Source: Phallusia fumigata
Taxonomy: Eukaryota > Chordata > Ascidiacea > Phlebobranchia > Ascidiidae
Length of the DNA stretch: 27,658 nt
Direction of reading: 5' to 3'
NCBI GenBank assembly: GCA_008931825.1
Contig: QXVZ01029270.1
Coordinates: 1 to 27,658 of the forward strand
Of the stretch, positions 9,401-16,500 are shown in pieces. A model generated the notes under the pieces. That model did not search any database and had not been told where the DNA came from. It saw only the letters and a program-made list of their open reading frames with translations. The position numbers and the translations under genes are program-made. Positions within the stretch are counted from its first letter, which is position 1; each line of letters starts with the position of its first letter.

Positions 9401-12112
9401 TTCCGTTGTTTTGCCAACCTTAGTTTTCTGTAAGCGTTAACTTGACTAATCAATCTTTTGAAGCATTGGAGAACCACCCATTAGCATTCGTAAATATTGG
9501 TCGGGTTTGATCAGGGAACAACAATGGTTATGGAGCCTCCTTCCACCACCCATATACTACCAATGCATCGACTATGAGGTTAGTTGCTTTCTGTTTTGCC
9601 GTCCCCTGTTTTAATTATTTATTGCCACGTTTACAAATATGTTGTTCCTTAATAGGGTAAATTAGTGTGAAATTGTTTTTGCCAATTTCAGTATACTTCA
9701 GAAAAATATTGCTACAGATGTTACAAGTTGTTGCTTTTCTGTATTTTGTTTGTGTTATGTAGGTTTTTGTTAGGGCTATAGACACAACTAAGAAGTTCAC
9801 AGTGACTTAAGTCTGCCAAATCTTAAAGATTCATTACTTTTGTTAACACAATGAATCGTTTTGGTTTGTTTTGCTTTCAAACTTCCGTACATAGATGCAA
9901 AGATTTCCGGATTTGAGAAACGAATTTTGTCGTTACTGTGTTCCTTTCAACATCACTCAACTTGTACAACGCCTCGGACCTCAAATGCCAGTTTATCTGC
10001 AAAACTTTCCTGAACTCAAGGTAACCGAAATCCTAATTGCGCAACAGCAAAGTTCAGTCAACGTTGAAACAGTTTGTCTTAATTTTTGGAAAAATGACTG
10101 ACATAAACGGAGAGGTTGATACAATTTTTTTAATAAAAAATATTTAACTAAGCTGTCAAATTTGACAAGAATTTTTATCCATATTTTGCAACCAATATAA
10201 CAAATTTGTCTTCATTTCTGGTAGGGAGTTATTGAAATGATCAACAACCATCGTGCACAATCGCAGTGGAGACAAGTGGTTGCGGAAAATGACAACATCG
10301 TTGTGTCTCTTCCGTCAGCTGGCGTTTCTCCCCAGGTACCACAGAAGGAGTACCTTCAAATGTTTTTCCTTAAATTTATTTTTCATGTTTAGGTTCAAAC
10401 TCCGAATAGCGCCACGTCACCGCCAGGAAAGGGTAACCATCAAAAATCCTGGTGAAAAAGGCATGTTGATTTTGTATTTGTTTAAATAATTTTTTGTACA
10501 CAGAAGAGAGTCCTCCCAATCAATCCGGGTCCGCAGAGCTTACTCGCCACTCTCCCGCTTCTCTTCCCGAGCTTAGCAGATATTCCTATCGCAAAGTGTC
10601 AAGTAACTCAAACCCTGCACTGAGCGGTAGGTTTTCAGATATTTTATGTCTCACAATCACACTAATAAAAGTGTATTTGGGCAGGTATAGCTAAACGAAA
10701 TCATAGTGAGTGTAAGACACGGTGAAAAAAACAAACAAACATACTTGTAGTGAAGAAAAGCATGATTTTTGATGATTGATTAGTTGTAATTTTTACTTAT
10801 AGTGCGTGCAGTAATGTCCCGCGGGTTTTTTTGTAGAAAACATTCCAATTATATTAAAACGATCCAAGTCAGAAGGAAAGATGCAAGATTTGGCATCAAT
10901 AAAACGGACTATAAGCAACAAATCCGATACAGGAACAGGTAAACTTAGTAATAGATGCTTTATCATTGAGTTATAGGTAACATATCGGAGGATGTTTGTG
11001 AAGCAAATCTTGCTCAATTCTGTCCACATTTATTCAGTGCCGAAGTTGTTTGTTGGCGTGTCGGCGAAAACCTGTGCAAAAAGTCAAAACCCTAAAATTT
11101 TAAATTTTGCCATGGCTGCTTTCATATGCGCAAATCCCGGGGGGACATTCCCCCTCCCCAAAAATTTTGGTTGCGGGGACATGTATTCATTTGTCCCCTC
11201 CCCCCAATATTTTTGTTTCGATTGTTTTAAAAAAAGGATAAAACCCCAAATCATGTTTAACTGCTTAAAGCTGGTTCAAAGCTGGTTTACAGTTGCATTA
11301 AAACAATTTTAGCGCTTTTAAATACTTTTGAAACAGTTAGCGATCGCAAACAGTTATGACTGCGTTTTAAGACCGCCTCAGACAAAAAGAAACCCATTTT
11401 TTTGCGACATAAAAATATGTATTGTGACGTTATAACTTTTAATATGACGTCGTCTGCACAAAAATTACTCACCAAGAAAAAAAGTCCCCCCAATAATTTT
11501 AATGGATTTGCGCCACTGGCTGCTTCATACGCAGTACCATGCAGAAACTCCTTATGAATGTCCTTTTAATTTGTAAACTTTCGGTTTTTAATTGTGCAAC
11601 GCTGGTGACGCACAGAGTCGTCATCGACAATCAGCCACAGGGGGGAGCGAGAGTGCGACTGGATTGAAGACGAAGAAGATTTTCCGATAGTGTCACCAGC
11701 AGTTGGACCTGATCCAAAGACCACCGGTTCACAAGCACGCAGTGACAGGTATGTGATGTTGGGTTACCGACTAGAAGTATCGTACGTTTTATACTGGGAT
11801 ATTATCATGCAGAGGAGATAGTAGAGGCACGCAGTGTTACAATTGTGGCGCCTATAGTCACAGGAGGGCGCACTGTCCCCACGCGGCACGTCCGGAAAAA
11901 AACAGCAACTACTCTCGAAAATCAAACAGGTGAATATTTGTTGTTATGGATGGGTTTTTAGGTTTGAGGACAAAGTGGTTAGTAACCTTCTTTTAAAAAC
12001 TCTGATTCTTTTTAGTTTTTATCGTTGTTAAACCTTTTACAGGTATCCTCGCGCAAGGCGATCGGAACGCGGTGATTTTGTAGACCGGGATCACAGACGA
12101 AACAAACGATAA
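262..12112 (+). CDS. Multi-exon gene: coiled coil, Tudor-like region and CCHC zinc knuckle (5' partial)
   Basis: This is the main gene of the window. Twenty-two exons joined by GT-AG junctions keep phase from 262 to the TAA at 12110-12112: 3073 bases, one base completing an upstream codon, then 1023 codons and the stop. In order the protein shows a charged coiled coil (about residues 5-140), a region resembling an extended Tudor domain (about 190-375), a Cys-containing acidic stretch (386-508), Asn/Ser/Asp-rich linkers, a hydrophobic stretch with several Tyr and Trp (about 690-800), Ser/Pro-rich linkers, a CCHC knuckle (970-983) and an Arg-rich tail. Tudor plus zinc knuckle would suit an RNP or germ-granule scaffold; that role is inference. 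The N-terminus is missing, so a RING or B-box before the coiled coil, as in RNF17-like proteins, cannot be ruled out. Exons 6-8 are present twice because of a probable assembly duplication; I count one set. Confidence 0.7.
539..628 (+). CDS. Exon 2: coiled coil
   Basis: A strong acceptor (long T run, then AACAG) and the donor GTATTT bound 90 bases, phase 0 on both sides. The 30 residues (starting DCEALLGKLSAKNRS) continue the charged helical stretch of exon 1. Confidence 0.7.
872..1025 (+). CDS. Exon 3: end of coiled coil
   Basis: The acceptor is CATTTCTGCAG and the donor GTAAAT; phase 0 in, phase 1 out. It encodes LCELKKETETILESS and a further helical segment, and closes the predicted coiled coil before the Tudor-like part. 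Confidence 0.75.
1428..1620 (+). CDS. Exon 4: linker into Tudor-like region
   Basis: The acceptor TTTCTATTTCCAG and donor GTAAGT are both strong; phase 1 in, phase 2 out. The first half is Asn/Glu-rich; the second half (YVVPSSFVSQTML, then a Trp/His/Tyr segment ending MEYYLL) is where the first strands of an extended Tudor domain would be expected. Confidence 0.75.
1714..1782 (+). repeat. Fragment of a hAT-type MITE-like repeat
   Basis: The stretch begins CAGAGCTTCCCAAACT and continues through GAGGGGGTCATGCAAC to a TTTTGTGAATCACTAG segment, an idiom typical of one terminus of short non-autonomous hAT elements. I found no matching right terminus or target duplication, so this is at most a decayed end, lying in the intron after exon 4. 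Confidence 0.3.
2195..2363 (+). CDS. Exon 5: Tudor-like region, first half
   Basis: The acceptor CTTTTCCATCACAG is strong; the donor is GTGTGA; phase 2 in, phase 0 out. It encodes a stretch ending with a basic patch (KQRRRK). The pattern LIAVKYREQTKMQRCFITL fits the 'A-x-Y ... W-x-R-A' strand preceding the Tudor barrel, but the usual Trp is not there. The Tudor assignment is a pattern judgement only. Confidence 0.7.
2649..2873. repeat. Exact 112-bp duplication across the N at 2761
   Basis: Bases 2649-2760 recur without a change at 2762-2873, with a single N between them. An exact copy touching the gap on both sides is what two overlapping contigs placed end to end would give. It lies in the intron between exons 5 and 6 and does not touch coding sequence. 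Confidence 0.9.
3169..3288 (+). CDS. Exon 6, copy 1: Tudor-like core
   Basis: The acceptor TTTTTTTATCAG and donor GTAAGA bound 120 bases, phase 0 on both sides. The segment VQLHLVDTWESTALKPIPAS sits where canonical Tudor domains have V-x-F/Y-x-D-Y-G-N-x-E-x-V, with Asp kept but Tyr-Gly-Asn replaced by Thr-Trp-Glu. The aromatic cage may therefore be altered. Confidence 0.75.
3350..3592 (+). mobile_element. tRNA-derived SINE, copy 1
   Basis: The left end has an A-box-like TGGCTTAATGGTTAGCAC (from 3357) and, 29 bases on, a B-box-like GGTTCTAATC (3386-3395), as in Pol III promoters of tRNA-derived SINEs. A shared body follows (GGTACCAGATGGGCTGAACC, GGATAACTTGGTGCCTGTGT). It sits in the intron between exons 6 and 7. 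Ends are approximate; I saw no clear target duplication. Confidence 0.55.
3634..3765 (+). CDS. Exon 7, copy 1
   Basis: The acceptor TTGATTTTTAG and donor GTGAGT bound 132 bases, phase 0 on both sides. It encodes CIQVVFKMEDEQPDK and a Lys-rich helix ending NLQKW. It would form the linker and outer strands of the extended Tudor fold. Confidence 0.75.
3893..3980 (+). CDS. Exon 8, copy 1: end of Tudor-like region
   Basis: The acceptor TTTTCTTTCTGCAG and donor GTAATG bound 88 bases, phase 0 in, phase 1 out. The end VGDVNLQSLFTE recalls the 'x-x-D-V/I-N-V/L-x-x-L-L' segment that closes extended Tudor domains. Confidence 0.75.
4657..4776 (+). CDS. Exon 6, copy 2 (allelic copy)
   Basis: Same exon as 3169-3288 with the same splice sites; the one coding difference seen (CCT to CCC) is silent. 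It should be counted once in the transcript. Confidence 0.6.
4837..5068 (+). mobile_element. tRNA-derived SINE, copy 2
   Basis: The same insertion as at 3350-3592, carried in the second haplotype-like copy: TGGCTTAATGGTTAGCAC is kept, but the B-box has drifted to GATTCCAATT. Presence at the same place in both copies means the insertion predates their divergence. Confidence 0.5.
5112..5243 (+). CDS. Exon 7, copy 2 (allelic copy)
   Basis: Same exon as 3634-3765. It differs at three residues (Asp to Glu, Lys to Arg, Met to Thr) and one silent site. No stop or splice change is present, so both copies are usable. Confidence 0.6.
5328..5415 (+). CDS. Exon 8, copy 2 (allelic copy)
   Basis: Same exon as 3893-3980 with one conservative change (Ile to Val) and one silent change. 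From here the splice to the microexon at 6243 keeps phase. Confidence 0.6.
6243..6265 (+). CDS. Exon 9: 23-base microexon
   Basis: Bounded by a TTTTCTTACAG acceptor and a GTGAGA donor. It enters in phase 1 and leaves in phase 0, giving EGETEKPK at the join. Without it, exon 8 (phase 1) would not fit the next exon (phase 0), which supports its use. Confidence 0.6.
6266..7135 (+). other. Intron with no clear coding content
   Basis: About 870 bases between exons 9 and 10. A stretch near 6600-6780 is richer in G and C and open in one frame for about 115 codons, but it has no ATG start and no good flanking splice pair. I see no RNA gene in it. Confidence 0.4.
7136..7507 (+). CDS. Exon 10: acidic, Cys-containing linker
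   Basis: I place the acceptor at GTGCACAG (7128-7135), which has a branch-like TGTTAAC and a T-rich tract; a purine-rich AG at 7074-7075 would add 20 residues in the same frame. The donor is GTAAAG, phase 0 both sides. The 124 residues are acidic and Val/Gly-rich with several spaced cysteines (for example EVVCGVLVDLSDEVCG). No known domain is recognised. Confidence 0.65.
7570..7624 (+). CDS. Possible optional exon
   Basis: A good acceptor (CAACTTTTTTAG) opens TTAVQSASMEERKEH, and the sequence stays open to a weak GTTGGT donor. Its 55 bases do not fit, since both neighbours need phase 0. Starting 7 or 10 bases later (CAGCAG) gives 48 or 45 bases and would fit. It may be cryptic or a phase-breaking alternative, so I left it out of the main chain. 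Confidence 0.25.
7729..7846 (+). CDS. Exon 11
   Basis: The acceptor TTTTGTGTCTGCAG and donor GTAAGT are strong; phase 0 in, phase 1 out. It encodes ENLGNMLSVQRELKKILL and an Asp/Asn-rich tail: a short helix followed by low complexity. Confidence 0.75.
8011..8120 (+). CDS. Exon 12: Asn/Ser/Asp-rich linker
   Basis: The acceptor is GACAATTCAG and the donor GTAAGT; phase 1 in, phase 0 out. The 37 codons (ELAHAMQPTLKPATD, then NNNSSSDAEKNQG) look disordered. Confidence 0.75.
8148..8453. mobile_element. hAT-like MITE with 7-8 bp target duplication
   Basis: The left end CCGCGGGTGGGCAACT and the inverted right end CAGATCTGGGCATTGT match as imperfect terminal inverted repeats of the CAGGGGTGGGCAA type. 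GTTTAGA flanks both sides (8141-8147 and 8454-8460); one more base each side gives an 8-bp duplication with one mismatch, as for hAT elements. At 306 bp it has no coding capacity. It lies in the intron between exons 12 and 13, with GGGGTCGTATGTGGCC near the right end. Confidence 0.75.
8576..9009 (+). CDS. Exon 13: large linker exon
   Basis: The acceptor CGGCTTTCCAG opens GSDLTPPDDEE. The frame stays open to an excellent GTGAGT donor at 9010, leaving phase 2, exactly what exon 14 needs. The first hundred residues are polar and disordered-looking (Pro, Gln, Asp, Met). The last third (LRYVTLILFGENSTEFLNSG) is hydrophobic and could start a folded region continued in exons 14-16. It is the longest exon seen. 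Confidence 0.75.
9169..9321. mobile_element. 153-bp MITE with a perfect 8-bp target duplication
   Basis: AATACAAC stands on both sides (9161-9168 and 9322-9329). The element starts CGGGGTTGTGGAGTC and ends with the inverted counterpart (GACTTCACAACCCCCTCG), with internal GACTCCGACTCC motifs. An 8-bp duplication and short inverted ends suggest mobilisation by a hAT-family transposase. It lies in the intron between exons 13 and 14. Confidence 0.85.
9515..9578 (+). CDS. Exon 14
   Basis: The acceptor is TTTGATCAG and the donor GTTAGT; phase 2 in, phase 0 out. Only this phase avoids a stop and joins the exons on either side, giving EQQWLWSLLPPPIYYQCIDY, a Trp/Pro/Tyr-rich segment. Confidence 0.65.
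9895..10020 (+). CDS. Exon 15
   Basis: The acceptor is TCCGTACATAG and the donor GTAACC; 126 bases, phase 0 both sides. It encodes MQRFPDLRNEFCRYCVPFN and an amphipathic helix. The first ATG here is internal, since the frame is open from exon 14. A CxxC (CRYC) is visible, but no partner pair is close by. Confidence 0.7.
10225..10335 (+). CDS. Exon 16
   Basis: The acceptor is TTCATTTCTGGTAG and the donor GTACCA; 111 bases, phase 0 both sides. It encodes GVIEMINNHRAQSQWRQVV, a likely helix that ends the folded-looking segment begun in exon 13. Confidence 0.7.
10393..10432 (+). CDS. Exon 17 (40 bases)
   Basis: The acceptor is TTTTTCATGTTTAG and the donor GTAACC; phase 0 in, phase 1 out. It encodes VQTPNSATSPPGK, a Pro/Ser/Thr linker. 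Confidence 0.7.
10504..10626 (+). CDS. Exon 18: Ser/Pro-rich linker
   Basis: The acceptor is TTTTTTGTACACAG and the donor GTAGGT; 123 bases, phase 1 on both sides. The Ser/Pro-rich sequence (SPASLPELSRYSYRK) offers possible phosphorylation sites. Confidence 0.7.
10837..10938 (+). CDS. Exon 19: basic linker
   Basis: The acceptor is GGGTTTTTTTGTAG and the donor GTAAAC; 102 bases, phase 1 on both sides, so the exon could be skipped without loss of frame. It encodes a Lys/Ser-rich run (ILKRSKSEGKMQDLASIKRT). Confidence 0.7.
11127..11518. mobile_element. Probable MITE with GCGCAAATCC ends
   Basis: Near the left end is GCGCAAATCCCGGGGGGAC. The inverse of the right end reads CAGTGGCGCAAATCC followed by GGGGGGAC some 20 bases in. 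Outside, GGCTGCTTTCATA (left) and GGCTGCTTCATA (right) look like a target duplication with a one-base indel. Runs of G or C (GGGGGGAC, CCCCTCCCC) are typical of such ends. The interior is non-coding. It sits in the long intron between exons 19 and 20. Borders are good to a few bases. Confidence 0.55.
11616..11748 (+). CDS. Exon 20: acidic linker
   Basis: The acceptor is GACGCACAG and the donor GTATGT; phase 1 in, phase 2 out. It encodes SSSTISHRGERECDWIEDEE and a Pro/Thr-rich stretch. The pyrimidine tract is weak, but no other AG keeps both the frame and the join. Confidence 0.65.
11813..11929 (+). CDS. Exon 21: CCHC zinc knuckle
   Basis: The acceptor is ATTATCATGCAG and the donor GTGAAT; phase 2 on both sides. 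CYNCGAYSHRRAHC is a complete C-x2-C-x4-H-x4-C knuckle with the aromatic residue and Gly in their usual places, a fold that binds single-stranded RNA or DNA. It resembles the single C-terminal knuckle of ZCCHC2/ZCCHC14-type proteins in position, but the rest of the protein does not. Basic sequence follows. Confidence 0.85.
12043..12112 (+). CDS. Exon 22: Arg-rich C-terminus and stop
   Basis: The acceptor AACCTTTTACAG opens the last coding exon: YPRARRSERGDFVDRDHRR, ending NKR and TAA at 12110-12112. The Arg/Asp-rich tail probably adds nucleic-acid contacts. A weak GTAGAC inside it (after Asp-Phe) could, in phase 0, feed the downstream exons at 12804-13798 as an alternative C-terminus. Confidence 0.75.
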
Positions 12113-12690
12113 GCTGCGTCGACAAACTGGAAGTCAGAGCAAAGTTATATCAGTAACCAAACAATTCATTTGAAAACGTTTGTTTTTTTGCCCTTCCATT
12201 TTATCATTTAAACAACAGCGCACCACTTCGTCCCCAAAAACGGTACGACAAAAATGTGATAAAAAAACTTACCTTTGGCGTTTTGTTAATCTACGTGGTT
12301 TCTTGTTCAAATACATCGTGGTGTTTTACAGTAAATGTGTACACGATGTTAGGGAATTTGTCTTCTGGATGTGTCTTGTGATTCTTTGTTGCATTCCAAA
12401 ACACAGTTCTAATAACGATTATTACACACTGGTATTGTGTATATATCATGTCTTGAAAAACACTTTGTCTCTGTGAATCGGAATCATGTCCTTTTCATTG
12501 TTACTGTGCCTTTCATTTGCTAACCGGCGATTTTCAGCACATTCACTCGTTTTCACTTTGTTTAACCACCTGCCCACCGTTGTTCTGGACTCTTAGAGGT
12601 GTCTGTTGTTTGTTTTCCTGTTTTTCCACCAGCAAGGTTTCGTTACTTTCACTCCTTCTTTTGTTCCACTAATAAAAAATTTTCGTTTCA
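12113..12690 (+). other. Probable 3' UTR of the coiled-coil/zinc-knuckle gene
   Basis: About 560 T-rich bases follow the stop, ending at an AATAAA. An open frame of 98 codons here (12180-12476) lacks an ATG start and reads as Cys/Val/Phe-rich; I take it as chance in UTR. Confidence 0.5.
12671..12676 (+). terminator. Candidate poly(A) signal AATAAA
   Basis: This is the only AATAAA I saw between the stop at 12112 and the next splice-like signals. The next donor-like site is 67 bases on and the next acceptor about 130 bases on. Confidence 0.45.
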
Positions 12691-12803
12691 ATTGCTTTTT
12701 ACCGCGTTAAAAACCTGAGGTAATATTTGTCAAACTTCTTTGGTAAGTTTCCTTCTATACTGTATGTTTCACTCACTTTGCACTAACTATCGTTTGTTTA
12801 CAG

Positions 12804-12866
12804 CAGAACGATAAGAAAAAACACAACCACACCTTGCATAACTCATGGAATACGGAACTTCTAAAC
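12804..12866 (+). CDS. Downstream exon a (alternative 3' end or small next gene)
   Basis: A textbook branch and acceptor (CACTAACTATCGTTTGTTTACAG) opens 21 codons, QNDKKKHNHTLHNSWNTELL then Asn, closed by GTAAGT. Only phase 0 is open through the next exon. A strong donor-like GTAAGT at 12743 lies 61 bases upstream, so a short exon or 5' UTR could end there. No ATG gives a long product. Confidence 0.35.
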
Positions 12867-13057
12867 GTAAGTATTTACTTCGAATGTGGTGTTAACATTT
12901 ACCAGATTCCAGATGCAGACGGTCCTTAATATTCTTGCCCTTGTTCTAATCATGCGATTGTTTAAACTGGTGTTGTCTACACTCTACAAGTTTTATAATT
13001 GGCTTAGTTGCTTCTGATTTTGGATGCATTTAACACAACGAACTATTTCTCTTCTAG

Positions 13058-13147
13058 TTTCCAAAACAACCTTTTCAAACCCAGCATCTTCCTGGTAACG
13101 AAAACCGCAATTTCGATCCCTGTCGGGTATTCAAGACTACAGATGAG
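13058..13147 (+). CDS. Downstream exon b
   Basis: The acceptor ACTATTTCTCTTCTAG and donor GTAAAT bound 90 bases in phase 0: FPKQPFQTQHLPGNENRN, then FDPCRVFKTTDE. Splice sites are convincing; the product is not recognised. Confidence 0.4.
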
Positions 13148-13633
13148 GTAAATATTATTGGTTTATTATTACTTTTTTCGCACATGGAGCTTTTGTGTGA
13201 CCCTACAAAAAAAATTGTTGACGTATTTAGCTTAAATGATGTGGTGTTAACACCTGTCCGTGAAATAGGGATACAGTATAAATGTTACTTACAATATTAA
13301 CCTTTATTTTGCGCAATATAAGCGAAGATGCGAACGATTGTTGACATAAACTTTTGCCGCACAGCAAAAGATTAACAAATTCACTGACATTGTATTGTGT
13401 AAAAAAAGCGCTGTCTAAAACCCAATATTGACCCGAACGGTTTTTGTAGAACTGTTCCAAAAAGTAACAGAAACGCTTTTACCGCATCATTAGTGTTTCC
13501 AACTTCTCAGCTGGCACGAATTTGTTAACCGCTAGGTTTCCTGTACGTCTCGGGTTTTATCTATTATACCTTCAGGTTGTTTGCAAGGATACGAATATAT
13601 CACACGCACTTGTGTTTGTATGTGGTAATACAG

Positions 13634-13798
13634 GCTTGTGGAACGGCGTTATCTGTGTTGGTGGATAATATGAAAAAACTGGAAAATCGACGTGTTTCAT
13701 TACGTGTTGAGGAAGCAGAACCACCCGTATTTGTGCGTGTGGCATGCGAGGTGTTGAAAATGCGTATTTTGTGGTTGGTTTATCGAGGAAGAGTTTAG
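13634..13798 (+). CDS. Downstream exon c with stop
   Basis: The acceptor TGTGGTAATACAG continues phase 0 into ACGTALSVLVDNMKKLE and on to a basic, Val-rich end (WLVYRGRV) and TAG at 13796-13798. A second acceptor at 13574-13575 is also phase-compatible but stops after 31 codons. An AATAAA follows about 105 bases later. Together the three exons give about 105 residues with no recognised domain. Confidence 0.35.
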   Translation, partial: ACGTALSVLVDNMKKLENRRVSLRVEEAEPPVFVRVACEVLKMRILWLVYRGRV

Positions 13799-13902
13799 GC
13801 TAACAAACAAGATAAAATCGTGCAACAAAATGTACCTCAGCGTCTAATGTTATCTTGTTGCTCAACAGAGCCGTAGCGTAAAATTTAACTCTGTTTTTGA
13901 CG

Positions 13903-13908
13903 AATAAA
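13903..13908 (+). terminator. Candidate poly(A) signal AATAAA
   Basis: It lies 105 bases after the TAG of the downstream exon set, a normal distance for a short 3' UTR, and supports a transcript ending near 13930. Confidence 0.4.
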
Positions 13909-13930
13909 GTGACCACTTTTTTGCATAGCC

Positions 13931-14389
13931 TGCTAAGCCTACGCACATGTATTTTTTCCTATTGCGTGGCTGTTACGTTTAGTCTGTACAAAGTGTTCTT
14001 TGTTTAGATTTGCAGTTACCTGTTGTGCTTGAACCCTTGACTTCTTTGAACAGAACTTGGCCCGCTTCACGCGCTGCTTCTTTTTAGCTAGGTTTACCTG
14101 ATCCTTGGTTACGGTTCAGAATCACTTGGTTTCGGTTTTAGCTGTTTAAGGGATTTGTTTCAAAACCGCGCCGCTTTTTAGTGTACACTGTTCCTTTCCT
14201 TCGGGTTATAGTTGCCTTCCGTTGATCTGAACACATGTTTTAGCGATATTTGTTGTCAAAAAGAAAGCTACGTTAGTTGTCTTAAAAATTGCGACAATTA
14301 TTTGACTTTTTGCGAAGTGCAGGTACGGCAATAATTTAATTGTCATCGAATTCACTCATTTTGAAAGCGCTCCGGAATATTTATCAATG
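13931..14389. other. Intergenic, nothing recognised
   Basis: T-rich sequence without convincing exons, between the second poly(A) signal and the tRNA terminator. Confidence 0.4.
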
Positions 14390-14396
14390 AAAAAAA
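14390..14396 (-). terminator. Pol III terminator of the tRNA
   Basis: A run of seven A on plus is seven T on minus, 5 bases past the tRNA 3' end, as expected for RNA polymerase III release. Confidence 0.8.
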
Positions 14397-14401
14397 GAGA
14401 G

Positions 14402-14473
14402 CTCCCCGTCGGGGAATCGAACCCCGGTCTCCCGCGTGACAGGCGGGGATACTTACCACTATACTAACGAGGA
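14402..14473 (-). tRNA. tRNA-Asp (anticodon GTC)
   Basis: Read on minus the 72 bases start TCCTCGTTAGTATAGTGGT and end with the T-arm loop GGTTCGATTCC and an acceptor strand closing on discriminator G. T1-A72, C2-G71 and so on pair to give seven acceptor pairs. The anticodon GTC is at 14438-14440, inside a C-GCC-TGTCACG-GG loop region. Internal A box (TTAGTATAGTGG) and B box (GGTTCGATTCC) are intact and there is no intron. CCA is not encoded, as usual in eukaryotic nuclei. It reads as a functional nuclear gene. Confidence 0.97.
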
Positions 14474-14474
14474 C

Positions 14475-16440
14475 ACGAGAGTTTCTCTGCGAAATATCAC
14501 ATTTGAATACGACGCAGTTTTGCGCAGACAATGAATTGCTGAAATTAAATGCGTTTGCTTAAAATGCCTGTCCCCAAAAGTCTGCATCTTTATTTGAAAA
14601 TTAAGATTGCCTGATTTCTCATTTTGTTTGATTTTGTCCAAAATCAAAACTGTGCGGTCTCTGGGGTAAACAAAACTGTGCAAGCACATTATTACTTGAC
14701 ATTTAACTCAAATTGACCCTTGTAACCGCATGCTTTGGACTTTTTGTTCTTCCTGTGCTCGCTGTAAACTAATCAGATTACACACAAACAATTTGCAGTG
14801 ACCCCGACGTTAAAAATAGCCCGGGTCATTCCGAATGGATTAGCTGCACGGGGCGGGATAATGGGCTGCACGGCCGTGTGTTTGGTGCCATATCCTTGCA
14901 CAATCGCCTAGGAGATCTCTGATAATATCAGGTAACCCGAAAACTGTGTGCAGGATCCCTCGTCAATGCCCCCTACTGTCACCCCTGTCTGTGCACTGTT
15001 TGGGAAAGATTTATACTTGTCTTTTGCTGCGATTGAACCACTGTGGTGCGATTTTGCGGCAGTTATTTTCGATTGTTCTTGGTGACATACAAGTGTAGGT
15101 CTATTACCTTGGTAATCGAAATTGTCCACAACAAATAAAACTTTGCTGGTAAGTAAATACCGTTGACCTTTGTTCACAATCCTTTGAGAATAATTAATCA
15201 ATTTCAAACCTCTATTTTACCCAGTTTAATTTTTTTTACCACATTTCTAGACACATATGCCAAATTCGTAACCTATCAACGTAACACTTTTCACTAAACA
15301 AATTGTGAAACTCCCCCACCTCGAGTACTAAAGGAAACATCAATATGCCATTTGTCTGCGCGTAGAGACAGTCAGAGTTTAGACTTGGGGTAATCGCCCG
15401 AAAGTTTATTTGATCGCCAAGGTTGCCCGAAATAATGGCTTTTCGGTTTCCCATTTGAGTCAAAGCGAAAAAACAGTCGTTGTTGTAGTCTCTGGTCTCT
15501 GACTGCAGAGTGGTCAATTTATCATTCAGCCATGACTGTGCGAAGCAAACATATTAAATAAACAGCGTTTTGGATAAAACATGTATGTTTGGAATCAACT
15601 GATATATTTCATCAACATTCGTGTGTTTATAATACAAAACGTAATGAGCTTTTTATAGCAGAAATTAGCTGTTGGTGTATTCGCTGTCAAGTCTACTGTA
15701 AGTGAACCTCTCCATCATCGGTTTGTTTTTCGCGACCACTGACTGACATTTGATACACACAGTCGATAACTGGCAGACGTTGCACTAAACAGACACATTA
15801 TGCTGCCGCAACTGTGCATACAATTAATGCAATAAAATTGGATAAAAGCCGTAGAAATTGGACATTGCTCTTGAACCCACAGATTATAGGGTTAAAGCCA
15901 AACATTTAATCACCTACCCAATGCACTGCATTGAAATTAAATATTTTCTAAAAAATGCCTCGGAAGTTTTGTGGTTTGTTGCCAAACATTGCAGCGATAT
16001 CGTCAAGAAGTTAAGACTGAAAATATTTGGCCAGAAGGCTTAAGGTAAGCTGCAAGGCAGCAGCGGTCTTTGCAGCGCGGCAATCACCGCCAACTTGCCT
16101 GGTCGTTCGTTTTCAGTGCTTCACGGTACCTTACGCAAGAAAGGCGAGCAGCTCGGGTCGCCAATGGCTGAGCATTGTCCTGCTGAGGCCTGAATGAAGA
16201 ACAGGCTACGGTTAACAATAACGTGAAGTTGCTCGGGCTCTGAACAAGCGTCAAAGGAAAAAAAGGTAGCCTTCGCGCGCTCTTCTGTACAAGCTCTTGT
16301 GGCCTGCCATTCAGCTTTGTGTTTACGATCTTGTGCCTCGCTGGCGGGAACCCACTCAACCGTTGGAAGGAGATGATCCTTTGCCGTCGGCCCGTATCTT
16401 GTTTCGCGCTGTTGTTATATGGTCTAGTGGCCGAAAAGGC
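14475..16440. other. Intergenic, no supported gene
   Basis: Two open stretches on minus (15236-15517 and 14908-15207, 93 and 99 codons) read plausibly, and a donor-like AG|GTTACG could be spliced to a good acceptor (TATTTACTTACCAG near 15145) in phase. Stretches this long are expected by chance at this base composition, and no domain is seen, so they are not called. Confidence 0.4.
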
Positions 16441-16455
16441 GTACAGGGCAGGAAA

Positions 16456-16500
16456 ATGCTGCAGACTTCAGTTTTGTCAGTGGTGTTAGTTACATTTGCT
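16456..16500 (+). CDS. Candidate leader exon of a secreted or membrane protein
   Basis: ATG opens MLQTSVLSVVLVTFA, a hydrophobic leader, and the exon ends at a good GTATGT donor in phase 0. The next candidate exon (16709) continues open and hydrophobic. No TATA box is evident at the right distance. Hydrophobic leaders arise easily by chance, so confidence is low. Confidence 0.3.

Noticed and set aside
14908-15517. Two adjacent minus-strand open stretches of 99 and 93 codons
   Set aside because: About eight stretches of this length are expected by chance at about 6% stop frequency in six frames over this window; no domain, ATG or poly(A) signal supports them.
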